NCBI RefSeq assembly: GCF_900116115.1
Contig: NZ_FOZP01000001.1
Coordinates: 388,071 to 452,070 of the forward strand
DNA from: Lutibacter maritimus
GTDB lineage: Bacteria > Bacteroidota > Bacteroidia > Flavobacteriales > Flavobacteriaceae
Reading direction: 5' to 3'
Length of the DNA stretch: 64,000 bases
Made by a program: the position numbers and the translations under genes
Part shown: positions 14,961 to 21,919 of the stretch, piece by piece
Numbering within the stretch: position 1 is the stretch's first letter
How the letters are laid out: each line of letters opens with the position of its first letter
The notes under the pieces: model-generated
Databases searched by the model: none
What the model saw: only the letters and a program-made list of their open reading frames with translations
What the model was told of the DNA's origin: nothing

Positions 14961-15833
14961 TTATGAAACTAGTTTATTTAAAGTGTACAATATTAATTCT
15001 TCAACTGGTTTATAAGGATTTTCACTAAAAGTACCGTTTGCTCTGTTGGCAATAATTGCATTCATTGAGCAAGCATTGTGTCCTAGCAATTTAGATAATC
15101 CATAAATAGCGGAAGTTTCCATTTCTAAATTTGTAATTCTTACCCCATTAAACTCAAAATTATCAATTTTACTATTTAAAGCAGGATCTTGTAATGCTAA
15201 ACGCAAAACACGACCTTGTGGGCCGTAAAAGCCACCCGCAGTAGCTGTTACACCAACAAATACGTTATCACTAGTTAATTTTTTTTCTAACTCAGCACTG
15301 TTTTTTACTACGTAAGGACGTGCTTTTCTTGGACTCCAATTAGTATGTTTTATAAATAAATCTTCAAAATCTTTTTCTAAAATATGTTCACAATCGTATG
15401 AATGTAACATTCCATCAAAACCTAAACCATATTTCGCTAGCACAAAACTATCAACAGGAATATCTTTTTGTAAAGAACCTGAAGTTCCAATTCTAACAAT
15501 ATTTAGTTGTACATGCTCTTTTTTTAGTGTTCTGGTTTCTAAATCAATATTTACCAAAGCATCTAATTCATTCATTACAATATCAATATTATCAGGTCCA
15601 ATTCCTGTAGAAATCACAGATATTCTTGTGCCTTTATACACTCCTGTAATGGTTCTGAATTCTCTTTTTTGAGTTTCAAATTCAACACTATCAAAATGTG
15701 CCGTTATTTTTGGTACTCTATTTTGATCGCCTACAAAAATAATATTTGTAGCAATATTTTCTGGTTTTAAGTTTAAGTGATAAACACTACCATCTGGGTT
15801 TAAAATTAGCTCTGAAGCTGCTATTTTGTTCAT
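14961..15833 (-). CDS. Nucleoside phosphorylase (uridine phosphorylase-like)
   Basis: A 290-residue cytosolic enzyme of the PNP/UDP family. Visible motifs are the phosphate-site loop FVGDQNRV, the ISTGIGPDNIDIVMNEL segment, IVRIGTSGSLQ, and NLEMETSAIYGLSKLLGH, the ME-T-A motif that binds the ribose of the nucleoside. The family cleaves a nucleoside with phosphate to give the base and ribose-1-phosphate; uridine phosphorylase is the closest match by motif, but base preference is inferred. The start is four bases after the stop of the SUI1-like gene, so the genes are translationally close in one operon. Confidence 0.85.
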   Translation of the reverse strand: MNKIAASELILNPDGSVYHLNLKPENIATNIIFVGDQNRVPKITAHFDSVEFETQKREFRTITGVYKGTRISVISTGIGPDNIDIVMNELDALVNIDLETRTLKKEHVQLNIVRIGTSGSLQKDIPVDSFVLAKYGLGFDGMLHSYDCEHILEKDFEDLFIKHTNWSPRKARPYVVKNSAELEKKLTSDNVFVGVTATAGGFYGPQGRVLRLALQDPALNSKIDNFEFNGVRITNLEMETSAIYGLSKLLGHNACSMNAIIANRANGTFSENPYKPVEELILYTLNKLVS

Positions 15834-15837
15834 AAAT

Positions 15838-16188
15838 TTATCCGCCTACGCGTTTTATATTATATCCTTCTTTTTTAAGGATTTCCATTATTTTATCTCT
15901 ATAATTCCCTTGAATTATAATTTCATTATCTTTTACACTTCCACCAACGCCGCATTTTGTTTTCAGTAGTTTTCCTAAAGATTTTAAATCATCTTCCGAT
16001 CCAACAAAACCTGTAATTACTGTAACTGTTTTTCCTCCTCTTCCTTTATTAGAAAAATGGGCTTCTAAAAATTGCTTTTTTGGTACTAAAGTTTCTTCTT
16101 GTTCTTCGTTTTCAAATTCAAAATTGGTATTTGTAGAAAATACAAATCCACCTAAATCTTCTAAACTATTTAATTTTTTTTTACTCAT
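15838..16188 (-). CDS. SUI1 / YciH family translation initiation factor
   Basis: A 116-residue protein whose C-terminal ~70 residues are an SUI1 (eIF1-like) fold: GRGGKTVTVITGFVGSEDDL, KTKCGVGGSVKDNEIIIQGN, then the closing KKEGYNIKRVGG. The K-CG-GG-(S/T) core is diagnostic. Bacterial YciH proteins are eIF1 homologues implicated in start-site fidelity or in translation repression under stress. The N-terminal ~45 residues are acidic and low in conservation. It lies between a tiny membrane-protein gene and the nucleoside phosphorylase in one minus-strand operon. Confidence 0.92.
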   Translation of the reverse strand: MSKKKLNSLEDLGGFVFSTNTNFEFENEEQEETLVPKKQFLEAHFSNKGRGGKTVTVITGFVGSEDDLKSLGKLLKTKCGVGGSVKDNEIIIQGNYRDKIMEILKKEGYNIKRVGG

Positions 16189-16216
16189 TTTATAATCATC
16201 TAAGGTAATTGAAATA

Positions 16217-16390
16217 TTACTTTTTATGAAGTTTATTCCATATAAAAAGTAGTGCTGCTAATAATTCAAAAACCAAACCAATTGCTAAAATAATACTTGC
16301 TTGAGGATTATTTGCAATTTTTAAAATGGCACCAGCAATTATTAGAAAAACACCAAAAGTAAAAAGCGAGATTACTTTTTTTGAAATCAT
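16217..16390 (-). CDS. Small two-helix membrane protein (GldL-like N-terminus)
   Basis: A 57-residue frame starting at the ATG in 16388-16390 and stopping at TAA 16217-16219. It starts MISKKVISLFTFGVFLIIAG, continues AILKIANNPQASI, and then forms a second hydrophobic helix ending FIWNKLHKK, so it is a helical hairpin. The FGVFLIIAGAILKI pattern recalls the transmembrane part of GldL-type motor proteins, but the cytosolic part of GldL is absent. Its ATG overlaps the upstream oxygenase's TGA by four bases (ATGA), strong evidence of coupled translation and of a real gene. Function unknown. Confidence 0.8.
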   Translation of the reverse strand: MISKKVISLFTFGVFLIIAGAILKIANNPQASIILAIGLVFELLAALLFIWNKLHKK

Positions 16391-17334
16391 TTTAATAAAC
16401 CTAATTCTCTTAAACGTTCGTTTAAAAATTCGCCAGCTGTAATATCATCATACACTTTTGGATGCGTTTCTGTAATACATTCTGGTAAACAATTTAATTT
16501 CATTTCACTTATTGGATGTGTGAAAAATGGAATAGAATAGCGAGGCTTGTCCCATTCATCTCTTGGTGGATTTACAACACGGTGTATAGTTGAGCGTAAT
16601 TTGTTGTTTGTTAAACGCTCTAACATATCTCCAACATTAATTACTAATTGTTCAGGCAAGGCAGTTACAGGAATCCATTCTCCTTTTTTATTTAAAACTT
16701 CTAATCCAGCTGCCGATGCACCCATTAGTAAAGTAATTAAATTAATGTCGCCATGTGCTGCAGCTCTCACTGCACCTTTTGGTTCACCTTTAATAGGAGG
16801 GTAGTGGATTGGGCGCAAAATACTATTTCCGTTGATCACATATTTGTCGAAATATTTTTCATCTAAACCAATGTATAAAGCCAACGCTCTTAAAACATAA
16901 ATGGCCGTTTTCTCCAACATTTTATAAGCTTCCATTCCCGTTTTATTGAAGTCTGGAATTTCATTTACAAGGACGTTTTTTGGATATTCAGCTTTTAATT
17001 TATCGTTTCCAACAACTTCTTGTCCGAAATGCCAAAATTCTTTTAAATCGCCTTCTTTTTTACCTTTTGCACTTTCTTTTCCAAAGGATGTATAGCCACG
17101 TTGACCTCCAATTCCATCAATTTCATAAGATTCTTTAACTTCTTTTGGCAAATCAAAAAAAGCGGTGACTTCTTTATATAAATTTTGTGAAAGTTCATCG
17201 GATAAAAAGTGACCTTTTAATGCTACAAAACCTATTTCTTCATAAGCTTCACCAATTTCTTGTATAAATTTTTGTTTTCTTTTAGCATCTTCAGAGAGAA
17301 AATCAGCTAAATTAACGCTAGGTATATTTTTCAT
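16387..17334 (-). CDS. 2-oxoglutarate/Fe(II) oxygenase, isopenicillin-N-synthase family
   Basis: A 315-residue cytosolic enzyme. The N-terminal DIOX_N region includes ALKGHFLSDELSQNLY (~38-53) and GGQRGYTSFGKESAKG. The iron-binding facial triad is H194-x-D196 (AAHGDINLITLL) and H251 (STIHRVVNPP), and the 2OG-binding R-x-S is R265/S267 (PRYSIPFF). Length and motifs match bacterial members of the IPNS-like family. The bacterial substrate is unknown; nothing nearby suggests antibiotic synthesis. It sits 36 bases after the DUF6048 gene and overlaps the next small gene by four bases. Confidence 0.9.
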   Translation of the reverse strand: MKNIPSVNLADFLSEDAKRKQKFIQEIGEAYEEIGFVALKGHFLSDELSQNLYKEVTAFFDLPKEVKESYEIDGIGGQRGYTSFGKESAKGKKEGDLKEFWHFGQEVVGNDKLKAEYPKNVLVNEIPDFNKTGMEAYKMLEKTAIYVLRALALYIGLDEKYFDKYVINGNSILRPIHYPPIKGEPKGAVRAAAHGDINLITLLMGASAAGLEVLNKKGEWIPVTALPEQLVINVGDMLERLTNNKLRSTIHRVVNPPRDEWDKPRYSIPFFTHPISEMKLNCLPECITETHPKVYDDITAGEFLNERLRELGLLK

Positions 17335-17370
17335 TATATATTTTAATTAACAAATTAAAAATACAAAATT

Positions 17371-18069
17371 TTATTTATTTTTTTTTACAATAGGTATTAA
17401 GTAACTAATGCTGTAGTTAAAACCAATTCCCATATCATTTAAAAATACACGATTAAATCCTGGAATGTAAAGGTTTTTAAAATTAGTTGGCTCTTTTGTA
17501 TTTATTATTTTTTTGATACTTATTTGAGTTCCTAAATACAGGTTTTTGAATGTTTCTACTTTCATTCCTACAACAAATTCTAGCCAATGTGCAGAAAGGT
17601 CTTTAAATTCTGTGTTTGGTTCTAGTAACGTAGCTTCAAAATAGGTGCCTTTTATATTTGGTGTATAACTGTTTAAGGTTTGGTTAAAGAAACTAAATCC
17701 GTAACGACCTCCAAAATAAATTTCGTTAGTCATTCCTTTCCAATTTTGATATGCATTATAATTTACACCTACTTTTATAAAAGAACCTTTTGTGGTGAAT
17801 TTCATGTAATCTTCAGTGGAAATTACATCTTCAAAGCCTAATTCAACTGCAGCATAATAATTTCTTAAAAACCGAACATCTCCAGTTAATTCAAACCCTT
17901 TTTTGTCGCTATCTAAAAATGAAATTATGGGTTTACTTATATCGGCCCCAATCCTTATTCCATAACTTTCTTTTCGTTTAATAGTATCATTTTCTTGTTG
18001 GCAAAATCCAGCAACTGATATAAATAAACTAATGATAAATATTGATATGCGCATTTGTTTCGTTTTCAA
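17371..18069 (-). CDS. DUF6048 family outer-membrane-type protein
   Basis: A 232-residue exported protein. The start at 18069 gives MKTKQMRISIFIISLFISVA; a second ATG at 18054 gives MRISIFIISLFISVAGFCQ, an equally good signal peptide. The mature part is a run of amphipathic strands (SYGIRIGADISKPIISFLDS, FYAAVELGFEDVISTEDY, SFIKVGVNYNAY, YFGGRYGFSFFNQT, LNDMGIGFNYSISYLIPIV), i.e. a small eight-strand-like barrel. It matches my memory of DUF6048, a Bacteroidota family that usually follows a DUF6452 gene. It overlaps that gene by up to 41 bases. Function unknown. Confidence 0.8.
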   Translation of the reverse strand: MKTKQMRISIFIISLFISVAGFCQQENDTIKRKESYGIRIGADISKPIISFLDSDKKGFELTGDVRFLRNYYAAVELGFEDVISTEDYMKFTTKGSFIKVGVNYNAYQNWKGMTNEIYFGGRYGFSFFNQTLNSYTPNIKGTYFEATLLEPNTEFKDLSAHWLEFVVGMKVETFKNLYLGTQISIKKIINTKEPTNFKNLYIPGFNRVFLNDMGIGFNYSISYLIPIVKKNK

Positions 18070-18478
18070 TTGTTGAATTATTAATTACATAACTTTTTAT
18101 CCAGTTATTAGTTGTTTGCATCGTAAAATTTTCAAATACTGTTTTGTATCCACAAGAACGCGATACAAATACATCTTTTCTATCATAATTAAAAATTATT
18201 GTATCGGTTTTTGTTCCAGATTGAAATTTATAAGTTGTACTATTTTCAGATAAATTTAATGGAATTATAATAGAATCTAAAGATACACCGGTATAAATAT
18301 CTTCTTTTTCATTAGCTGTAACTGTGAGTGAATTTACTGCTTTTGAAGTTTCAGGATCATTTGTGTCGTAAAACTTAATAATTAAATTAGGCGTTGTTGC
18401 TTCAATGCAAATATCATCTTTTTCGCAATTGGTTAATGCAACAATTAAAATGAATAAGAGTAAACTATATTTTTTCAT
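18029..18478 (-). CDS. DUF6452 family lipoprotein
   Basis: A 149-residue lipoprotein. The signal MKKYSLLLFILIVALTN leads to lipobox C18 followed by EKDDICIEATTPNLIIKFYD, the opening characteristic of DUF6452. Later segments (SLDSIIIPLNL, DTIIFNYDRKDVFVSRSCGY, ETNAHINIYH) are beta-rich, and a Cys pair (C24, C109) could form a disulfide. It lies five bases after the rlmD stop and its end overlaps the DUF6048 start by 41 bases in another frame. Such a long overlap implies coupled translation and a joint role of the lipoprotein and the barrel in the outer membrane. Confidence 0.85.
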   Translation of the reverse strand: MKKYSLLLFILIVALTNCEKDDICIEATTPNLIIKFYDTNDPETSKAVNSLTVTANEKEDIYTGVSLDSIIIPLNLSENSTTYKFQSGTKTDTIIFNYDRKDVFVSRSCGYKTVFENFTMQTTNNWIKSYVINNSTIENETNAHINIYH

Positions 18479-18483
18479 ATGTT

Positions 18484-19893
18484 TTATTTAAGTTCAAGAA
18501 GTACAACATTTTCTACATGATGCGTTTGCGGAAACATATCAACAGCTTGAGTTTTAATAATTTTATAGTAATCTTTCATTAATGCTAAATCACGTGCTTG
18601 TGTAGCTGAATTACAGCTAACGTACACTATTTTTTTTGGTGCAATTTCTAAAATTTTTGCAACTACATTTTTATGCATTCCATCTCTTGGTGGATCTGTA
18701 ATAATTACATCAGGTTGTCCGTGTTTTTTAATAAAGTTATCATTAAAAACATCTTTCATATCACCTGCATAAAACTCAACGTTTTTAATGTTATTAAATT
18801 GTGCATTTAGTTTTGCATCTTCTATAGCTTCAGGAACAGATTCAACACCAATCACTTTTTTTGCATTTTTAGCAACAAATTGAGCGATAGTTCCAGTTCC
18901 GGTATAAAAGTCGTACACAACTTCATTGCCTGTTAAACCTGCAAAATTTCTAGTTATTTTGTACAATTCATATGCTTGTTTAGAATTGGTTTGATAAAAA
19001 GATTTTGGACCAATTTTAAATTTTAAACCTTCCATTTCTTCAAAAATATGATCTCTACCTTTAAAAAGTAGGATATTTTGATCATATAAAGTATCATTTC
19101 CTTTTCCGTTTATAACATATTGAAGTGATGTAATTTGAGGAAACTCATTAGCAAGCGCATTTAGCAATACTTCTCTTTTTTTGATATTTTCTTTAAAAAA
19201 CTGAATAACTACCATAATTTCTCCAATAGAAGAAATTCTTAACATAATAGTTCTTAATAAACCAGACTGTTCTCTTGGGTTATAAAATTCTAAACCATTT
19301 TTAATTCCAAAATCTTTAATAAAATTACGGATTGCATTAGATGGATCTTCTTGTAAATGACATTTTTTTATATCTAAAATTTTATCCCACATTCCAGAAA
19401 TATGAAATCCACAAGCATTTCTGTTATCAATTTCTTCGGTTGAATTTATTTCTTCTTGTGTTAACCATCGACTGTTTGAAAAAGAAAACTCCATTTTATT
19501 TCTGTAAAAAAAGATATTTTCGCAGCCAAGAATTGGTGTTATTTCAGGTAATTCTAAATGTCCAATTCTAATTAAGTTATTTTTTACTTCATTTTCTTTA
19601 TAAGCAAGTTGATGCTCATATTTCATATTTTGCCATTTGCAACCGCCACAATGCTCAAAATGTTCACAAACAGGCTCCGTTCTTTTTTCTGAGTATTTGT
19701 GAAATTTAACTGCGGTACCTTCAAAATATGCTTTGCGTTTTTTGCCTGTTTTAACATCAACAATATCTCCTGGAACTGTATTTGTTAAAAAAATAACTCT
19801 ACCATCTGGTGCTTTTGCAACAGTTTTACCTCTTGCACCGGCATCAACAACTTCAATGTGTTCAAAAATTGTTTGTGTTTTCTTTCTTGTCAT
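18484..19893 (-). CDS. rlmD: 23S rRNA (uracil-1939-C5)-methyltransferase RlmD
   Basis: A 469-residue SAM-dependent RNA methyltransferase of the TrmA/RlmD family. A TRAM-like domain (~1-65) is followed by the [4Fe-4S] cysteines C76, C82, C85 (CEHFEHCGGC) and C178. Later come the SAM motif DFYTGTGTIAQF, the IITDPPRDGMH motif and the catalytic cysteine in YVSCNSAT. It ends HHVENVVLLELK, usual for the family. The ATG at 19893 is chosen over a frame extension to 19917 because a -7 box (19898-19905) lies between them. The enzyme methylates U1939 of 23S rRNA or its equivalent; the homologous family also includes the less common RlmCD. First gene of a long minus-strand operon. Confidence 0.93.
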   Translation of the reverse strand: MTRKKTQTIFEHIEVVDAGARGKTVAKAPDGRVIFLTNTVPGDIVDVKTGKKRKAYFEGTAVKFHKYSEKRTEPVCEHFEHCGGCKWQNMKYEHQLAYKENEVKNNLIRIGHLELPEITPILGCENIFFYRNKMEFSFSNSRWLTQEEINSTEEIDNRNACGFHISGMWDKILDIKKCHLQEDPSNAIRNFIKDFGIKNGLEFYNPREQSGLLRTIMLRISSIGEIMVVIQFFKENIKKREVLLNALANEFPQITSLQYVINGKGNDTLYDQNILLFKGRDHIFEEMEGLKFKIGPKSFYQTNSKQAYELYKITRNFAGLTGNEVVYDFYTGTGTIAQFVAKNAKKVIGVESVPEAIEDAKLNAQFNNIKNVEFYAGDMKDVFNDNFIKKHGQPDVIITDPPRDGMHKNVVAKILEIAPKKIVYVSCNSATQARDLALMKDYYKIIKTQAVDMFPQTHHVENVVLLELK

Positions 19894-19897
19894 TTTG

Positions 19898-19905
19898 CAA
19901 ATGTA
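19898..19905 (-). promoter_or_regulatory. -7 box immediately before the rlmD start codon
   Basis: TACATTTG on the minus strand is a perfect TAnnTTTG match that ends only four bases (CAAA) before the ATG at 19893. Transcription would then start at or very near the start codon, giving a leaderless or nearly leaderless mRNA. No TTG -33 element is evident. Confidence 0.5.
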
Positions 19906-19917
19906 GCATTTTAGCAT

Positions 19918-19947
19918 AAAAAAAGCATCCTAAAGGGATGCTTTTAA
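19918..19947 (-). terminator. Terminator of the cytochrome c gene
   Basis: A ten-base stem aaaagcatcc / ggatgctttt with loop taaag (19921-19945), followed on the minus strand by a T-run. It lies about 19 bases after the cytochrome c stop at 19964 and separates it from rlmD. Confidence 0.88.
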
Positions 19948-19963
19948 AAATGTTTAAGAATTC

Positions 19964-20392
19964 TTATTTTATGCTAGCCATATAAACTGCTAAAGCAGCA
20001 ATTTCTTCACTAGTTAGGTCTTTCACAAAACCATCTAAATTAGCTTTCATAATTGCAACTTGACCTGGGTCAGTATCAACAATTGCAGGAGTTTCACCTT
20101 TTAAAAATGCTACAATATTTGCATTGTTTTTAGCATAAACTTTACTAATTTCTTTTATTGAAGGTCCAATAACTTTAGTGTCTGCTTGGTGACAAGTAGC
20201 ACAAGTTTTTTCTGTAAAAAGTTTTTCACCCAAAACTAAATATTCTGCTGGTCCTTTTGCAGGTTCCGTAGCAACTTCTTTTACTTCTTCTACTGGAGTT
20301 TCAACTTCTTTTTTTAATTCGTCTTTCTTTTTTTCACCGCAACTTGCAAAAAATAGTGCAGCTAACCCTAAAACTAAAACTGATTTTTTCAT
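19964..20392 (-). CDS. c-type cytochrome lipoprotein
   Basis: A 142-residue protein with lipoprotein signal (LFFAS-C18) and a Glu/Lys/Pro-rich linker (~20-47). A single-haem cytochrome c domain follows, with heme motif C64-A-T-C67-H68 (EKTCATCHQADTKVIGPS) and a C-terminal SEEIAALAVYMASIK helix. Methionines downstream (IMKANL, VYMASI) can supply the sixth ligand. It would sit on the periplasmic face or outer membrane and carry electrons, most likely to an oxidase or peroxidase; no partner is adjacent. It is monocistronic with its own terminator. A CRP/FNR-type inverted repeat lies 53-68 bases before the start, a position suited to an activator. Confidence 0.9.
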   Translation of the reverse strand: MKKSVLVLGLAALFFASCGEKKKDELKKEVETPVEEVKEVATEPAKGPAEYLVLGEKLFTEKTCATCHQADTKVIGPSIKEISKVYAKNNANIVAFLKGETPAIVDTDPGQVAIMKANLDGFVKDLTSEEIAALAVYMASIK

Positions 20393-20444
20393 TTTTTTTT
20401 GTTATAAATTATTCGACAAATTTATTGATTTAAATTAAACATAG

Positions 20445-20460
20445 TGTGATTTTTATGACA
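20445..20460. promoter_or_regulatory. CRP/FNR-like inverted repeat upstream of the cytochrome c gene
   Basis: On the minus strand the site reads TGTCATAAAAATCACA. It matches the E. coli CRP pattern TGTGA-N6-TCACA at nine of ten fixed positions. It lies 53-68 bases before the cytochrome c ATG (20392) and about 170 bases before rocD. A near-copy of its core lies at 33363-33378. Confidence 0.5.
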
Positions 20461-20626
20461 AAAAATATTTTGTGAGTTGAATTGTTAATTTTAAAGTTAT
20501 TATTTAAAAATCATATTCACCGAAATTATTTTATTGATAAATTATTTGTAATTTGCAGTTTAAAATAGGATGATTTCTCTCCTTAAAATGAGGAATTGAT
20601 AATTTTCAATTTTTAAAACTTATTTA

Positions 20627-21865
20627 ATGATGGTTTCTGAACAAATTTCATCACAACAAGCAATTAATTTAGAAGACAAATACGGAGCACATAACTATCA
20701 CCCTTTACCAGTAGTTTTAAGTAGAGGAGAAGGTGTGTATGTTTGGGATGTTGAAGGTAAACGATATTATGATTTTTTATCGGCGTATTCAGCTGTAAAT
20801 CAAGGACATTGTCACCCAAAAATTATTGATGCATTGCAAAAACAAGCAACAACTTTAACTTTAACATCACGTGCTTTTTATAATGATGTATTGGGAAAAT
20901 ATGAAAAATATTTAACTCAATATTTTGGTTTTGATAAGGTTTTACCTATGAATACTGGTGCTGAAGCTGTTGAAACTGCTATAAAATTATGTAGAAAATA
21001 TGCTTATGAACAAAAAAATATCCCTGAAAATGAAGCGCAAATAATTGTTTGTAAAAATAATTTTCATGGAAGAACAACTACCATTATTTCATTTTCTAAT
21101 GATGAAGATGCGCGTAAAAACTTTGGACCATATACTGCAGGTTTTATAAAAATTGATTATGATAATTTAGATGCACTTGAAAATGCATTAAAATCAACAA
21201 AAAATATTGCCGGTTTTTTAGTTGAACCAATACAAGGTGAGGCAGGTGTTTACGTGCCTTCAAAAGGTTATTTGGCAAAAGCAAAAGCATTATGTGAAAA
21301 ATATGATGTATTGTTTATTGCAGATGAAGTGCAAACAGGAATAGCACGTACAGGTAAATTGTTAGCTGTAAATCATGAAAATGTAGTTCCAGATATTTTA
21401 ATTTTAGGAAAAGCTTTAAGCGGTGGTGTTTATCCGGTTTCCGCAGTTTTGGCAAATAATAATATTATGAATGTTATTAAACCAGGGCAACATGGTTCTA
21501 CATTTGGAGGAAATCCATTGGCTTGTGCTGTGGCAATTGCTGCTTTAGAAGTAATACAAGATGAAAAATTAGCTGATAATGCTGAAAAATTAGGTCAATT
21601 GTTTAGAAGTGAAATTCAAAAAATAGTTGATTCGTTCGATTTAGTAAAATTAGTAAGAGGAAAAGGATTGTTGAATGCCATAATTATTAATGATACAGAA
21701 GATAGTACTACTGCATGGGATATTTGTATGAAATTAAGAGATAATGGTTTGTTAGCAAAACCTACACACGGAAATATTATTCGTTTTGCACCACCTTTGG
21801 TAATGAATGAAGAACAATTGTTAGATTGTGTTTCAATTATTAAGAAAACAATACAAGAGTTTTAA
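20627..21865 (+). CDS. rocD: Ornithine--oxo-acid aminotransferase
   Basis: A 412-residue class-III PLP aminotransferase of the normal OAT length. Recognisable segments are [20 protein letters not shown] at the start, [47 protein letters not shown], and the PLP-binding lysine in [20 protein letters not shown]. It converts ornithine plus 2-oxoglutarate to glutamate-5-semialdehyde and glutamate, linking arginine breakdown with proline and glutamate. It is single-gene with a strong terminator five bases after the stop. Start at 20627 is the first ATG; the next codon is also a possible context (MVSEQ) with no change of domain content. Confidence 0.93.
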   Translation: MMVSEQISSQQAINLEDKYGAHNYHPLPVVLSRGEGVYVWDVEGKRYYDFLSAYSAVNQGHCHPKIIDALQKQATTLTLTSRAFYNDVLGKYEKYLTQYFGFDKVLPMNTGAEAVETAIKLCRKYAYEQKNIPENEAQIIVCKNNFHGRTTTIISFSNDEDARKNFGPYTAGFIKIDYDNLDALENALKSTKNIAGFLVEPIQGEAGVYVPSKGYLAKAKALCEKYDVLFIADEVQTGIARTGKLLAVNHENVVPDILILGKALSGGVYPVSAVLANNNIMNVIKPGQHGSTFGGNPLACAVAIAALEVIQDEKLADNAEKLGQLFRSEIQKIVDSFDLVKLVRGKGLLNAIIINDTEDSTTAWDICMKLRDNGLLAKPTHGNIIRFAPPLVMNEEQLLDCVSIIKKTIQEF

Positions 21866-21870
21866 CTCAT

Positions 21871-21900
21871 AAAAAAAGCGGCTTTTAAGCCGCTTTTTTT
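21871..21900. terminator. Bidirectional terminator between rocD and the DEAD-box helicase gene
   Basis: Seven As, then the stem agcggctt / aagccgct, then seven or more Ts; nearly symmetric, so it can stop transcription in both directions. Confidence 0.93.
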
Positions 21901-21919
21901 ATGATTAAGTATTTAATAT

